64,000 nucleotides of DNA. It comes from Paramecium tetraurelia. Lineage: Eukaryota; Ciliophora; Oligohymenophorea; Peniculida; Parameciidae. The stretch is from assembly GCF_000165425.1 (NCBI RefSeq), contig NW_001798957.1, positions 62,001-126,000 of the forward strand. The letters run 5' to 3'. The position numbers and the translations under genes were made by a program. Positions 52,249-64,000 of the stretch are shown here, piece by piece; position 1 is the first letter of the stretch; every line of letters begins with the position of its first letter. A model generated the notes under the pieces. It saw only the letters and a program-made list of their open reading frames with translations, did not search any database and was not told the origin of the DNA.

Positions 52249-54924
52249 TCAATTAAATATTTTTAGCAAAACTTATTTTAGCTAGTTTATATTTAAGGGT
52301 TTTGTCAAAACATCTCTCATTCCAACCTCTAAACATCTATTGATGTCCTCTGCTGAATTAAATGCAGTCAATCCTATAATTGGTATATCTGGGATTATTT
52401 TGTCTCTTATGAGATCCATAAGATGTTTTGTGGTTGTCCACCCATCCATAATAGGCATTTAACAATCCATTAAAATAAAACGAAATAAGCTGCAAGATTC
52501 AGAACACTTTTCAGTGCTTTATATCAATTCAATAGCTTAATGTCCATTATATGCCTAAATAATTAATTTAATTACAATCAACAATCTAAAACCCATCTGA
52601 CCAATTATGACTTATAAAGCTTTTTGGTTAAAGAGATCATCATCTACTGACAATATTCTTGCACATAAACAAGGAAATTATAAATTCTCAAACTTCTCTT
52701 CCATTTCTATTTCTTATTCTTCTCTTTAAATTAATCTGGAGATCAATGTATTTGGTCTTTTACTTGATGATCTATCCATCTCTGATATGCTAAATGAAGA
52801 TTTTTTTCTTCTTTTAATAGATTTTTCTTTTAAATCTTGATTATTGATAAAAATAGAGAATGATTTACCAGTATTATTCAATTTTATTAAATTTTCTTAA
52901 AGATTTCCTTTTTATGTATCCTCTTCGTGCATCATATCAGTTTCTTCTACTACGTATTAATTTAACAACCCAATCGATTATTATGGCCGAAAATAATTTG
53001 CTATTGATGAGTGATGTCTAATAGGAATTTATTAGAGTCGTTTCTTAAACAGCAAATTGTCACATTTAGGATTATTAATAATTAATATTCCCTAAATTCC
53101 CATACATAGATCAGGTACTGTATATGCGGTTCTTATTGTTTACTTTTTCATAGTTGTACTTCCTACTATTTGAGTATTTGAAGATTAAGTTGTTCTAATT
53201 TTAAAGATAATTTATGTTCCGTCACCTAATCCATTCGAATTTATTCTCAATTAAGTTTTGTTTAATGGGGCTAACTTAAATAAGTTCATTTAACTTACAA
53301 GTAATCCTAGCCCTTACCATTCATCATGACATGAAAAATCTCTGTTTAAATTGAAGGATTTTAAAAATTCTTGGATTTTCTGTAATTAATCATTTTCAAT
53401 ACCCACTCCTTGATCTTTAACGCAAAAGGTTAGAGTAGTATCATAGCAAGAGATATCTAAAGTAATCAAACCTCTCTCTGAAAATTTGATTGAATTCGAG
53501 ATTAAATTTACCAAAATTTACATTATCCTATCAAAATCTGAATATATTAAAGGAGGTACTTAATTTTTCACATTAATGTGTAAACCAAGGCATTTCATTT
53601 ACAGAATTGGTCTAAAAATGTCATTTACTTCTTAGACAATATCTTCAAAATTAAATTCTTCAAATTTATACTTAATGATTTGTGAATGAAATTAAGTAAA
53701 ATCTATAATATCCCTAATTAAATATGCTTATAATTTTAACGCATTTGAAGCAGGATAAATAAAATTCTATTTGTGATCTTCATTGATACTAGGATCATTC
53801 AAAAGACCATCAAGAAATAATTTGGCACTGTTCAAAGGAGTTCTTAATTCATGAGAAAAGGAATCAATAATTCTTACTTAAAATTTTTCCCTTGTTTCTA
53901 ATTTTTATAGATAACTTTGCAAGGAAATGTCATCCATAATAATCAAATATTCAAGATCATTCTAACCACAAAATATCTTGCATTAGATACTTCTTGCATA
54001 ATCCTCTTCATGAAAGGCAGGTTACTTTGATTTTGATAATTAAGCCAAAAGTTCTATATTGTTCTCCTTTGAATAAAATTAATCGAGATTCCCACTTTGT
54101 AATTCTTACAAAATTTCATTTAGAGTATTTGGTAACTTGGAAATACTAGGCATTTTATTGCAACTAAAAAATTGTGGAATACTATTGTGTAGATTTGGAG
54201 ATTGTTTTGGCACTTTAATGCTTGTCTCTTTAACCTATTTCCTTTTTCTTTTGATTTGAAGTTTAAACTGTAATTCATTCATTAAAAATTTTGTTATATC
54301 TTTAATGCCATCAAACATTTAGAGCAGAGATTGATTTTAAAACATGATTTGAAGGTTATCCTTTTTTACAATCATTATTCCTACTGGTATGTTTTATAAT
54401 CTAATCAACCAGGAGTTGCTTATAGAGTCTTGGATTAAATTTATTATTTCGGAATTTCTTTGTGTGGGTTTTGTCATCTATACTGGCAATTCGAATTCTT
54501 AATTTTATTACATAATTCCACCCTTTTTTAATTTATAAAGTGAGACAGTGCAATAAATAGTGACTATATAGAGAATAGTATTTTCTTTATGAATAATGAA
54601 TAAGATAACAAATAGAATGTTGTAAACAAAATGCAACACCAAGGATTTTGTGGGTGATTATTTTTTAACCATCTAAATTTCTTAAGCTTTTAGCAAAATA
54701 TAAGCAGTTCTAGTTAAATCCTTATCTAAAAAACAACAATATGATATATGGGCACTTAGTGTAACACTCATAAACCAGTCAAAATATATTTTTGGAATTA
54801 ATTTTCTTTTTTGAATGATCATTAAGCTGATTATCAATATCATCCCATTCACAAGAAGTAGTACAAGAGAGGGTATTAAACTAATATCATATAAATATAA
54901 AAGCAGTCCAATAGTCACATTCAT
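52249..54924 (-). CDS. Hybrid sensor histidine kinase with receiver domain
   Basis: About 884 residues from ATG (complement 54922-54924) to TGA (complement 52249-52251), with a likely in-phase 21-nt intron inside the receiver (FRLLI joins AYNGHQAIEL). Four to five N-terminal hydrophobic helices (SLVLLLVNGMILIISLMII; LVLHFVYNILFVILFII), a PAS-like linker, H-box SFSHELRTPLN with the phospho-accepting His, N-box region (LVNLISNSIKFS), G1 KDQGVGI, G2 GLGL, then a Ser/Lys-rich linker and a receiver with VDDD, the phospho-accepting Asp in MDCQMPIMDGW, and DVLTKPLN. All catalytic motifs are present. A His-to-Asp phosphorelay sensor at a membrane; downstream phosphotransfer partner not in the window. 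Such kinases are common in ciliates. Confidence 0.92.
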
Positions 54925-55393
54925 TGTGTTTTTTGAATAGAACTAAATTAATCTCCAATTTAATTGCATTATATTTATAATAGTTTTAATACATAATATT
55001 TTTAATATTAACAAAATTAGTTTTCAAAGGATTGGAGTAACTTTAATGGAAACCAAAAAAAAATCTATTTTTGATGGCATCCTTCTAAAAATTAGAATAT
55101 GCATATTAGCTTCTTAGAATACTGTAAAACATTTAATTTTTTTTATATCGCTTAATTATTGATTATGAACAAATTCTAAAACATAATTTGATTTAAACAT
55201 TTAAGAAATTTGTGCTTTTTCATAAAATAAGAAGATATAATTTTTGATGAATGCGTGAATTAATTAAACATGATATTATAATTAATGCAAGAAAAGTAAA
55301 TTAATTTATGATATTATTATAATATTATATATTTGCTCATGAGAGCTACAAATGTTAAGCCTCATTTTTCCTGCCTGTCTTTCGAATTCATTT
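54925..55393. other. Intergenic, AT-rich
   Basis: About 470 bp between two minus-strand genes. I see no ORF, repeat or RNA-like structure in it. Confidence 0.5.
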
Positions 55394-56293
55394 TCAACAA
55401 CTCTATTTTAAATTCATCGTTATCTTATCTGCCGCTTTGGCAGCTAATGGATGTTTATTATGTTTTAAATTAAGACGATGCAAACACAAATTTAAATGTA
55501 GCAAGCGTTCTTCTTCACTTAAGACTTAAGCAAGCTGCTGAATAATCTAATCTGGGAGAAGCATGATTTTATAGGTTTCCTGAATATTGACTTATAATTC
55601 TTTATCGTTAATATTTGGCATGAATTTTTCAATAAAATTTTAAGCTCTTTGTTAAGCTTATTTTAATACATCACTTTCTACCATAAGGTATGCTAGTATA
55701 ACCTTTTAAATTTGACAAGTTTATTTATTCTATTAAGAAATAGATTATTAGTTAGAATTAAAATTTGAAGATGGTGATTGTTGTGATTGTTAATCCTATA
55801 AATTATTATTATTTATATTAATTTGATTATTAAGATTCTGAATTTATTTTTTATTGCATTTTTCTAATTTCTTCCCTTTCTTATTCAATTTACCTATGGA
55901 TCCTTGTCCAAGCACGTGAATGGCAATGCCCTTGCCAGTTTAAGAATTGTTATTGTTAATCCCTTTCATGAGATATACAATTCTTTAGTTGGCAGACCTT
56001 GCTTTCATCGGAGCCACATCTTACAAAGGCATACTATTGAAATTTGCAATATTGTCTTAGCTTTAAGGTGGTATATTGGACTAATTTTTTAAATAACATG
56101 AGCATACATCATCTGTGCAATTCGAAGACATTTCTGTATTATCTAAATAAGAGATGTCACTATCAGAAAAATCTTAACTCCTCTCTTCATCGAAGAATGA
56201 TGCATTTGAATGTGATTCTGTTGAATTGTGTGTGAACTCAAATTATTTGTTTAATTTTCTTTATTTCTGGATTACTTTCTCAAATGTAGACAT
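55394..56293 (-). CDS. Hypothetical protein, Gln/Asn-rich centre with helical C-terminus
   Basis: A single exon of 299 codons from ATG (complement 56291-56293) to TGA (complement 55394-55396). The N-terminal third is acidic and Ser-rich (FFDEERSQDFSDSDISYLD); the middle is a low-complexity Asn/Gln tract; the last 100 residues are helical and better conserved in appearance (QQRAQNFIEKFMPNINDKEL, EEERLLHLNLCLHRLNL, HPLAAKAADKITMNL). No recognised family. Divergent from the cytidylyltransferase, with 92 bp between start codons. Confidence 0.65.
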
Positions 56294-56385
56294 ACTAGTT
56301 TTGTTGATTATTTTTATTATTTATTCATTAATCAAGACATCTATGCTATAATGCTAATGAAAGAATTAATTAAAAATTAAATTAA

Positions 56386-57736
56386 ATGGATTAAAATAAC
56401 CTCCATACATTGTTTTTTATTGATCATATTCTTAAAAATGAGCAAGCACAAAAGATACAACAGCTTGCCAAAGAGTACAGTGCAGAGAATGCTCACATTA
56501 GGGATATGGCTAAAGACCAGGCTGACCTATTTTTATCATAACTCCCAATTTCAAGTTATGGGGAAGAGAAAGTCAAAAGGCTATATTTTGATGGATGTTT
56601 CGATTTAATGCACTCTGGACATTTCAACGCACTTCGTTAAGCCAAAGAGTTATGCGAAACTTTGGTTGTTGGAGTGATAAAATCCGATGCCATAGCTAAA
56701 GCAAAAGGCCCTCCAATCATGACTGATGAGGAAAGATTGGCCTTAGCTAGTGGCTGCAAATGGGTTGACGAAGTAGTTATCCAGGAAACCTACGATCCAA
56801 CAATAGAATAGATAGATCGACATTCTTGTTCCCATGTTGCTCACGGTGATGATTTAGTCTAAACTGCTGATGGAAAGGATGCTTATTAGCCATTTAAAGA
56901 TGCAAAAAGAATGAAGTAATTATTTTTATCATTCCATATTTTTTTAGAATTTTTAAAAGAACAGAAGGAATCAGTACAACTGACATAGTGGGAAGAATGT
57001 TATTGATGACCAAAGAAGGGATGTGGGAAGAAAAGGTAATTCTTGTTTAAATATTTTCAGAAAGTATTTTAACAGTAAACCATCGTCGAAGCATCCAACA
57101 TCAACTCCTTGGAAATAGATCAAGCCTCCATTGAATAAACCTTAAATAACAAGATTTTGAACACAACCAGAAGAATCATGTAGTTTAGCAACAACAAGAA
57201 ACCAAAATCCGGTGACAAAATCGTTTATATTGATGGGTCCTTTGACATTCTCCATTAAGGTCATGTGGATGTTCTAAGAAAAGCCAAGGAAATGGGAGAT
57301 TTCTTGTATGTTGGAGTTTATGATAATGAGGTATTTAAAAAAATTCCTAAATTCCTAGACTATTAATAAAATAAAAGGAAGAAATTATCCAATTTTAAAT
57401 TTGTAAGAGAGAGTTTTAAATTTGTTGGCTATTAAATATGTCGATGAAGTTATTATGGGAGTTCCATATAAAGTGAATGAACAATTAATCAAAAATTTCA
57501 AAATTGATTTAGTCGTTGAAGGCAGTTGCTCTTCAAAAACCAGCGAAGATCCTTATGAATTACCTATCAAATTGGGAATCTATTAGTAAATCAAAGCTGT
57601 ACACAAACAGACTACTGATGAGCTAATTGAAAGAATCGTTGGAAATAGATTAAGATTTTTGGAGAAGTACAACTCCAGAAAAAAGAAAGAAATCAATTTC
57701 TTTGAAAATCATGATTACAAAGTGGAAGAAATATGA
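56386..57736 (+). CDS. PCYT2: Ethanolamine-phosphate cytidylyltransferase
   Basis: 421 residues from ATG 56386 to TGA 57734-57736 with introns of 32, 25 and 28 nt; the coding length is an exact multiple of three. Two nucleotidyltransferase (HxGH) domains in tandem: RLYFDGCFDLMHSGHFNALR with RTEGISTTD downstream, and KIVYIDGSFDILHQGHVDVL. The duplicated fold is diagnostic of PCYT2/ECT rather than the single-domain choline enzyme. It makes CDP-ethanolamine from CTP and phosphoethanolamine, the rate-limiting step of the Kennedy pathway for phosphatidylethanolamine, in the cytosol or at the ER surface. The second domain lacks the RTEGIST motif, as is usual in the family. The N-terminal extension of about 55 residues is helical. 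Converges on uL6 with 67 bp between stops. Confidence 0.95.
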
Positions 57737-57803
57737 CATCAGCATTTTATAAGCCATAATACAATATAAATATATGTCATAATATACTTTATAATATTCA
57801 ATG

Positions 57804-58445
57804 TCAAACTTCTAAACGCTTTTCTGAAACGTAGATTCCGTCTAAGAATTATCTGATATCTTTATTTTTAACTGCACAGGCTTAATGAATTAATGCGCAT
57901 GTTAATGATACGTTATTAAGGTCATTTCCGGTGAGGGTTAAAACATCTAATATTTAAATTATTTAGATTACTCTTTTCTTCAGCTTCATTTCTAGTGATC
58001 ACTACTCCTGGTAAACATTTGATTGTTCTAACTATTTTTTCTCCCAAGAAGTTCTTTATTTCAACTCCTGCTCCCTTTTCTAATAAATTGATGATGATTG
58101 GAAAGTGAGCATATGCTAAAACCATTTTGAATTTATATCCTGAAGTAACACCTCTAATCATATTCTTTATTTAAGCAGCAACTGAGTTCACTTAACATCT
58201 TTGCTTTCTGTATGATTACCACATTCTAATGTTAACTCTAGATTTCTCCTTCTTTGTTTATTTGTTCAATTTCTTTTAAACTTAAATATCAATGGAAGCA
58301 TGTTTGAAATTTCTGTGCAAGATTCCTCTTGGTCCTGAAACCATTAACTAAAATCAGTACCTTTAACTTCGACTTTCTTTGAGTTTGCCTTGATTTCGAT
58401 CTTCTCAGGGATATCTACATGCTCTTCTGTAAGTATATATTTCAT
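57804..58445 (-). CDS. RPL9: Ribosomal protein uL6 (RPL9)
   Basis: 196 residues from ATG (complement 58443-58445) to TGA (complement 57804-57806); introns of 26 and 25 nt. Conserved order: [71 protein letters not shown], then [37 protein letters not shown]. Large-subunit protein near the factor-binding site. A reading that ignores the second intron would end early and miss about 40 C-terminal residues. Confidence 0.95.
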
Positions 58446-58478
58446 ATCTTTTAATTAAAAAATTTAATAAATATATAT

Positions 58479-61400
58479 TCATTATTAAAGTGATATGCCA
58501 TACTCACTTGATTCTTCACATTATCTTGATTTGAATTACACTACAACCCATCTATCTTTCTAATCTATCTATTACAATAAGTATTATTCATAAAGTTCTA
58601 TATATTATTGATTAAATATTTGCTTGATCATTTAAACTGAAAATTGATAATCGTGAGGAAAGTGTAGATAGATTCTAAGATTCTCATTTGTGCAATCCTC
58701 GCTAATTATTTACCTGTAGTCAAATTTTCTCTCAGTTCTATTCAAATGAATTATGCCTTGATATCCTAATTACACTTAAAGTGCCTGCCAGATAATATTT
58801 ATCTTAGATACTGTGACTCCAGCCTTATCAATTTGAATGCTGTTGTCATCAATTTCCAATTCAAAATCAGAAAACTCTTGGTTACTGAATGATAATTAGA
58901 AATATGACATTAATAGGTTTTCAGGCAACTTAATTAAAGTATTAGTCACTTTTTTCCCTTAAAATATGGTTATGATTTTGTCTAAATTAATAATTTACTT
59001 CTCTTAACTGCTAAAACAGATTTTATTATTATTTCCAAAACTAGTATAGAGTTGTTGGGGATTGATGAGTTCCTTGATCAACTTAAATACAGTGTTGAAT
59101 TCCTTTTTGTATCCTTAAGCTAAACCGATTAAATACCAGGTGTCATCATTCAAATGATAAGATTTTTGAGTCTAAAATATACTCAATAATTACATTACAT
59201 TAAATACAGGTATAAGTCTTAGATCTGCTATCCAAATGCGAACAATCTTCATCTGATATTTGTAATAAAGTTTTGGCTTTCTTATTCTTATTCAACAGAG
59301 GCTCCTCATTTTTCCCTAGAGCTTTATTTTCATCGCTTTTTTCTGCGTTGTTCCTCGCTTAATGTTTGAGATCTGGTTCTTCAATTTCATTAGCTTTTGA
59401 CATTTCCTTCTAAGTAGTCTTTTTATTTTAAGGTTTAACAAGTGAATCACTACTATTTACATTATTCTATTTATTAGCCGCTAATGCTTATACTTTATAT
59501 TACGATTATTTATTCTACTATTAATCTTAATCTTATTGTTATTATTATTATTATTCTTATTATTCTTATTATTACTATTGTTATTATTATTATTCTTCAT
59601 TTTGTTATTAATTTTAATTGTTTGTCTATTCATCACCTTCTTCATTCTTCTTTTTCTTCTTTTAATTCTGATTTTTCTTTTATTTCTTAGGACTCTTTAA
59701 TCCCATTTATTTCAACTTCTCATCTGATAATTTTTTATTTCTTTTCTATCTTCCTTATTCTTTTAAAGAATTAGCAAATGCAAGGCCAGAACTTTCCATT
59801 TCATCTTTATCCTCTGGTTTGCCTTTTCTAGAATAATCATCGAAATCTCTAGTTGTATCTCTATTTGTATCTCTAATCCTTGGTACTCCATTGATATTTC
59901 CTGGATGATATTTTGGATCTTGCATAGCTTTTTCTTCCCTACTTCTTTTATCATTAATATTCCTGGTTTAAGAATACTAATCTAGATCATGATAAATATG
60001 GAATTCTTCTATTCTAGGCTATGTGTCATCACCCTTCTAGTACTTAGTTTTCTTACCTATATCTCTTTTCGATCTGTTTAATTCTCTTCCAATTTTATCC
60101 TATTCTAAATCTTCATAATCCCCCAACTCGTACCTTCTACCATGCGGCCTTCTCGGCCCTCTTGAATTATAGTCATCATATCCTCCTCTTCTTCCGTATT
60201 TATTTCTTCTTCCTTTATCATAACCATCATGTCCTCTAAAATGTTCGTAATCATCATAATCATTATATCCTCTGCCTTCATAATCCCCATGCCTTCTTCC
60301 ACCATAATGACTTTATCTTCTCCTATCGTATTCATCTGCATATGGCTATCTTCTTTCATAATACGGCGGATATTCATCTTCGTATTCAAATACATCTGGG
60401 ATTCCATCACCATCTCGATCTTCATAATAATCGTAATAGTCATCATATTCATCATAGTAATCTTCGTCATGCCAATCTCCTCTATGATTGTGTTGATATA
60501 CTTTTCCATCTCTGCCAGTTCTATAGGATCTATCATCATCAAAATCTGGAGGACGATGAAACTCATCAGGATACATCTATTAATAGTCTCCTCTTTCCTC
60601 CTATTACATTTTGTTGCCCTAAATTACTTTAAGAATAGGATTCTCATCAACATATTCATTATTGCCAAAATAATTTGATTTATCTGGATTAAAGTTAGGG
60701 ATCGATCTTGGATCATTGGGATCTAATCCTTACATTTGAAAAGGTTTCTTCCTGCCAAATTTACCAATGTCTCTTGGTGTTATAAAATCTTCGTCTGCAA
60801 ATTCATATGGCACAGTATCAGAACTCTTCCTTTACTTAGGCACTTCTCCTGGTTGAAATTCTTGTTGATCAATTGGAGCTTGATCTAAAGTTGAGGACTC
60901 CTGAAAAGGACGATATATGGAGGATTATTATTATGATTATTATTAGTGTCTTGTTCTGTATTCAGCATCTGAAATATTATCGTAATGCTGAGTTCTCTTC
61001 TTCCATTCATTGACCAATGAATGAAGATCCTCGGGTGTGATTTGATCTAGCAAGTCTTCTGGTGTGTTGCATGATTTCAATTTAGCATATGGACCCTAGC
61101 CAGGTAAATAAAATAAAGGGTTTTTCATTTATAAATACACCTATGATCTTTGTAAATGAGTTGAAGTGAAAACAATATTTCTGGGATCTTATGGGTTGTA
61201 ATCTGGATGATGAGGATCATAAAACCTAGGATCAATCAATCGACTAATTAAATATTCGATCTCTTCATCAGGTACATCCTCCCAATTTATCCAAGGTTCA
61301 TACTCTTAAGGTAGTGGATCTTCTTAAATAACCTAATCTGTCACTTCTGCATTATCTGCTGGTACTTCATTTCCGGCTTATTCTTACTCCTATTACTGAT

Positions 61401-63780
61401 CTTCGACAGGTTCAGCTTCCTTAATTTCTTCTCCACCTCCTCCTTCTTGAAGTGTTTCTTCTGGAGCAGCTTCTTACTATGTAGCTTCTTCTTATTGAAC
61501 ATTTCCATCTTCAATGGCACCTTCTTCAGGGGTTGTACCATCTGTGCCATCCTCCCCCTTGGCTTCAATGTTTTCTTCAGCTTTTGCTTCACCAACTGCT
61601 TCTTCAGGTATAGCTTCTCCAGCTACATCTTCTGGAACAGCTTCCCCTCCTCCTCCTCCTTCTTCTGGTGGTGCATCTCCAGCACCCTCTTCAGGTTGTA
61701 TTTCTGTAGCCCCTTCTTCTGGAGGACTCTCTAAATTTGCTTCTTCAGGAGGCACTATTTCTTCGTTGATTATTTCTTAAACAATTTCTTCATTGACAAT
61801 TTCTTGGATTGGTTCTTCTTAAGGAGGCTCGTACACTTAGTATGGATGTGGAGGCACTTCCCCTGTGTAATAACCTTGGTAATAGTATGGGGATCTTGTG
61901 TGATCTTGAACAGTGTGAATATTCGGATACTGAGGGTCATTGGGATAATGGAAGCTATCACGATTGATAAAGTGCTTTTGGTTTCTGTATTTGTGATAGA
62001 GTTATTATTATTTGTATTATTCAGCCTAAGTTTCATCGAAGTTAATGTTTATTGATTGCATTTAAACTGGGTCAAGAACAATGTTGATTGATTACATTTC
62101 AGCATCTCCTTGCACAATATTTATTGATTGGGCTACATCAGGTTATCTCTCGGTTGAATTCTGTTGGGCTCCTTGATTGTAATGAAAATAAGGGTCCTTA
62201 TTTATTTTTTTATTGCCATAGGTATTATACTTATCGTCTTCATTAATTGGATTGAAGATTTCGTGTGGAATAATAGGTTTATTTTAGTAGACCATTTCTT
62301 CTGGAGTGAGAGGAATATATTGATGGTCGTTTACATAAATATCATCTCTATGTTGAGGATTCATAAATTCATGAGGGATAAATCCACCGTTTTGAATGAT
62401 TTCTTCAATTGGATCGAAAGGTATTTATGGATTTCTAAATAATTCTCTAGGTCCAGGTTCAAATTAAATTTCTTATTCTGTTGCTATTTGCTCATCAATT
62501 TATTAATTATCTTCAACTTATTCTTAATCACCTTCTATTTATTCTTAATCTCCCTCTATTTATTCTTAATCACCTTCTATTTATTCTTAATCACCCTCTA
62601 TTTATTCTTAATCTCCTTCTATTTATTCTTAATCTCCCTCTATTTATTCTTAATCACCTTCTATTTATTCTTAATCACCCTCTATTTATTCTTAATCTCC
62701 TTCTATTTATTCTTAATCTCCCTCTATTTATTCTTAATCACCCCCTTAATCACCTTCTTATTATTCTAAATCACCTTCTTACTATTCTTAATCTGCTCCT
62801 TCCTATTATTCTTATTATTATTCTTCTGGTTATTCTACATTTTCTTCTCCTTGATGGGAAATGAAAAAATCATCTAATCTCATTGTATACTATTTAATTT
62901 TTTGCTTATTATGATCTTGAATTTCTTAGTCATTTAGGATATGCACTTAATTAACTGATCTTGTCTCAATTGGATTCAATTTATTATCAGTCTTAAATTT
63001 AGGTTCCTTTCTCAAAACAATTTGAAATTCGATTGGTACAGATATTTATTCTTGATGTTGAATCTGCTCATCCTCTAATTATTCTAGTTCTTGCAATTCT
63101 TCAACCAATTACTCAGCTTCCCCAATCTCTCCATTTCTTATGGGATCAAGGGAAATGTTGAGTTCTTCTAAAAACACTTCTTCAACTTCCATCTCCATAT
63201 TGGCTCTAATGCATACTTCGTAGAGTTTTTCGAGTGGAATAGGGATGGTTTCATCCATGATCATAGCCAATATATCTTTCAACCTTTAGACAACTCGAGT
63301 TCTGTTTGAACGCATTTCGTTTTTTAAGATTTGTAATAGAAAGTCTGGTTATTCTTCTGGATCTAATTCAATGAGATGCTCGATAATTTTGTTGTACAAC
63401 TTGTCATCATCCTGCCAACCAACTTTAAATACTGATTCTTCAGCCACTACTTATTTCATTTGTTATATTTTTTCTTCTAATTTTGATGCAGCATTAGGCG
63501 ATGGTGGATCTCTACTAGGATCCATTTTTAATTTAGTTGGGTACTCTCCCAAATGTGGAACAGGTTCTAAATCAGCAGCCACTCTGACTTCATGCTCTAA
63601 CTTATCATTGAAGGAGCTTGCCGTTTTAGCTGCTGCCAATAAATCATTGTCTGCCACTTGTGAGTCCATAAACCTTTGCATCCAAGGCGGATTGTATGTA
63701 GATATCCTGTCAGTTTGTATTAGTGATTAAATTACAAACTAAGCATGCACACAATACAACAGAGTTATAATTAAATACAT
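58479..63780 (-). CDS. Giant acidic, repeat-rich, probably secreted protein with TSP3-like calcium motif
   Basis: From ATG (complement 63778-63780) to TGA (complement 58479-58481) a single frame of 1760 codons is interrupted only by a 22-nt intron near 59180-59205. Possible signal peptide MYLIITLLYCVHAQ; an alternative start is the Met at complement 63681. Order: helical acidic N-terminus of about 250 residues; an array of EGDQEQI heptads; Pro/His/Tyr-rich region; an acidic PEEG/GEA tract; Asp/Tyr/Arg-rich tract containing EDRDGDGIPDVFEYEDE, which matches a thrombospondin type-3 Ca2+ loop; a Lys/Gln-rich tract; and a better-conserved C-terminal 250 residues. No family recognised for the whole. 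Composition suggests a matrix or Ca2+-binding scaffold. Confidence 0.75.
59525..59605 (-). repeat. Poly-Gln coding tract
   Basis: TTA/TTG-rich plus strand reads on the minus strand as runs of TAA/TAG/CAA, i.e. about 25 Gln with scattered Glu, inside the giant acidic protein. A case where the ciliate code turns apparent stops into polyQ. Confidence 0.8.
62517..62770 (-). repeat. 21-bp coding repeat, about 11-12 copies
   Basis: Tandem 21-bp units encode EGDQEQI heptads in the giant acidic protein. The copies alternate among three nearly identical variants in a regular order, implying duplication of multi-unit blocks. Plus-strand ORFs rich in Leu/Phe/Tyr across it are periodicity artefacts. Confidence 0.92.
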
Positions 63781-63785
63781 TTAAT

Positions 63786-64000
63786 ATGAAATACATTATT
63801 TTGCTAGCTCTGTTATTCAATTTGAATCAATGCATTAGTTTCTATGCCAAAGAAGGAGTTGAAAAGTGCTTCTCAGATGAAGTGCCTAGTCAAACTGTAA
63901 GTCCCCATTATTCATCATTTAGATAGTAGTGATATATCATGAATTGATGTCAGAAGGTGTGGCCAAAAATGAAAAAAGAGGTATTCATTCGTTCTCCACT
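63786..64000 (+). CDS. p24/emp24-family cargo receptor, 3' truncated by window edge
   Basis: ATG at 63786 begins a signal peptide (MKYIILLALLFNLNQC), followed after about 10 residues by EKCFSDEVPSQTIVVIYHEL, the start of a GOLD domain with its first conserved Cys. One intron (63897-63922, 26 nt) is removed between QT and IVV. p24 proteins cycle between ER and Golgi in COPI/COPII vesicles. The gene runs off the window. Its ATG lies only 5 bp from the apparent ATG of the divergent minus-strand gene. Confidence 0.75.

Noticed and set aside
54682-54924. Stand-alone 80-residue membrane ORF
   Set aside because: It is the N-terminal membrane segment of the hybrid histidine kinase when TAA/TAG are read as Gln.
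60105-60678. Met/Ile-rich ORFs on both strands
   Set aside because: Shadow frames of the Asp/Tyr/Arg-rich tract of the giant acidic protein.
61341-62055. Overlapping ORFs on both strands over the PEEG/GEA tract
   Set aside because: Only the minus-strand frame reading PEEGAGDAPPEEGGG is continuous with the flanking coding sequence.
62481-62864. Plus-strand ORFs of Leu/Phe/Tyr-rich repeats resembling transmembrane helices
   Set aside because: Antisense of the 21-bp EGDQEQI array inside the 1760-codon minus-strand gene.

Overview
The window reads as macronuclear DNA of a ciliate, most likely Paramecium. Reading frames stay open only if TAA and TAG are translated as glutamine and TGA is the sole stop; genes are separated by short AT-rich gaps; and nearly every multi-exon gene is interrupted by tiny introns (about 19-34 nt, GT...TAG or CAG). 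With that code and those introns most genes resolve into full-length proteins whose coding lengths are exact multiples of three. Standard-code ORF calls break these genes into fragments or point to the wrong strand.

Layout. 1-7.2 kb: end of a thioredoxin/PDI-like gene (+), a B-box/coiled-coil protein (+), a small membrane protein (-) and a decayed gene (+). 7.2-15.6 kb: an AAAP amino-acid transporter (-), an EF-hand/kinase protein (+), a two-helix membrane protein (-) and a SWR1/INO80-type SNF2 remodeller (+). 15.7-23 kb: a MON2-like trafficking protein and a coiled-coil protein, both minus strand and 1 nt apart. 24.3-30.7 kb (all -): a calcium-regulated kinase, a cysteine-rich membrane protein, a second B-box-like protein and ribosomal protein uL5. 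31-38 kb (+): a pseudokinase and a large multi-pass PAS protein. 38-46.7 kb: a multi-pass membrane protein, a tiny secreted cysteine-rich protein, an SCP/FCP-type phosphatase, a cyclic-nucleotide-gated K+-channel-like protein (all -), a Gln-rich hypothetical protein (+) and a soluble double-CNBD protein (-). 47.6-50.6 kb: a secreted protein with about 35 copies of an acidic 12-residue repeat followed by a beta/gamma-crystallin-like domain. 50.9-58.4 kb: eS24, a hybrid histidine kinase, a hypothetical protein, ethanolamine-phosphate cytidylyltransferase and uL6. 58.5-63.8 kb: a 1759-residue acidic, repeat-rich, probably secreted protein, divergent from the start of a p24/emp24 cargo receptor.

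The content is ordinary eukaryotic housekeeping mixed with many signalling proteins (two active-looking kinases, one pseudokinase, one histidine kinase, a PAS protein, a channel and a double-CNBD protein) and two secretory proteins built on coding minisatellites. I saw no transposon, virus-like element, CRISPR array, rRNA or convincing tRNA gene. Nothing qualifies as a clearly new system. The most unusual objects are the repeat/crystallin secreted protein, the acidic heptad-repeat secreted protein, the extremely tight gene junctions, and several genes in different stages of decay.
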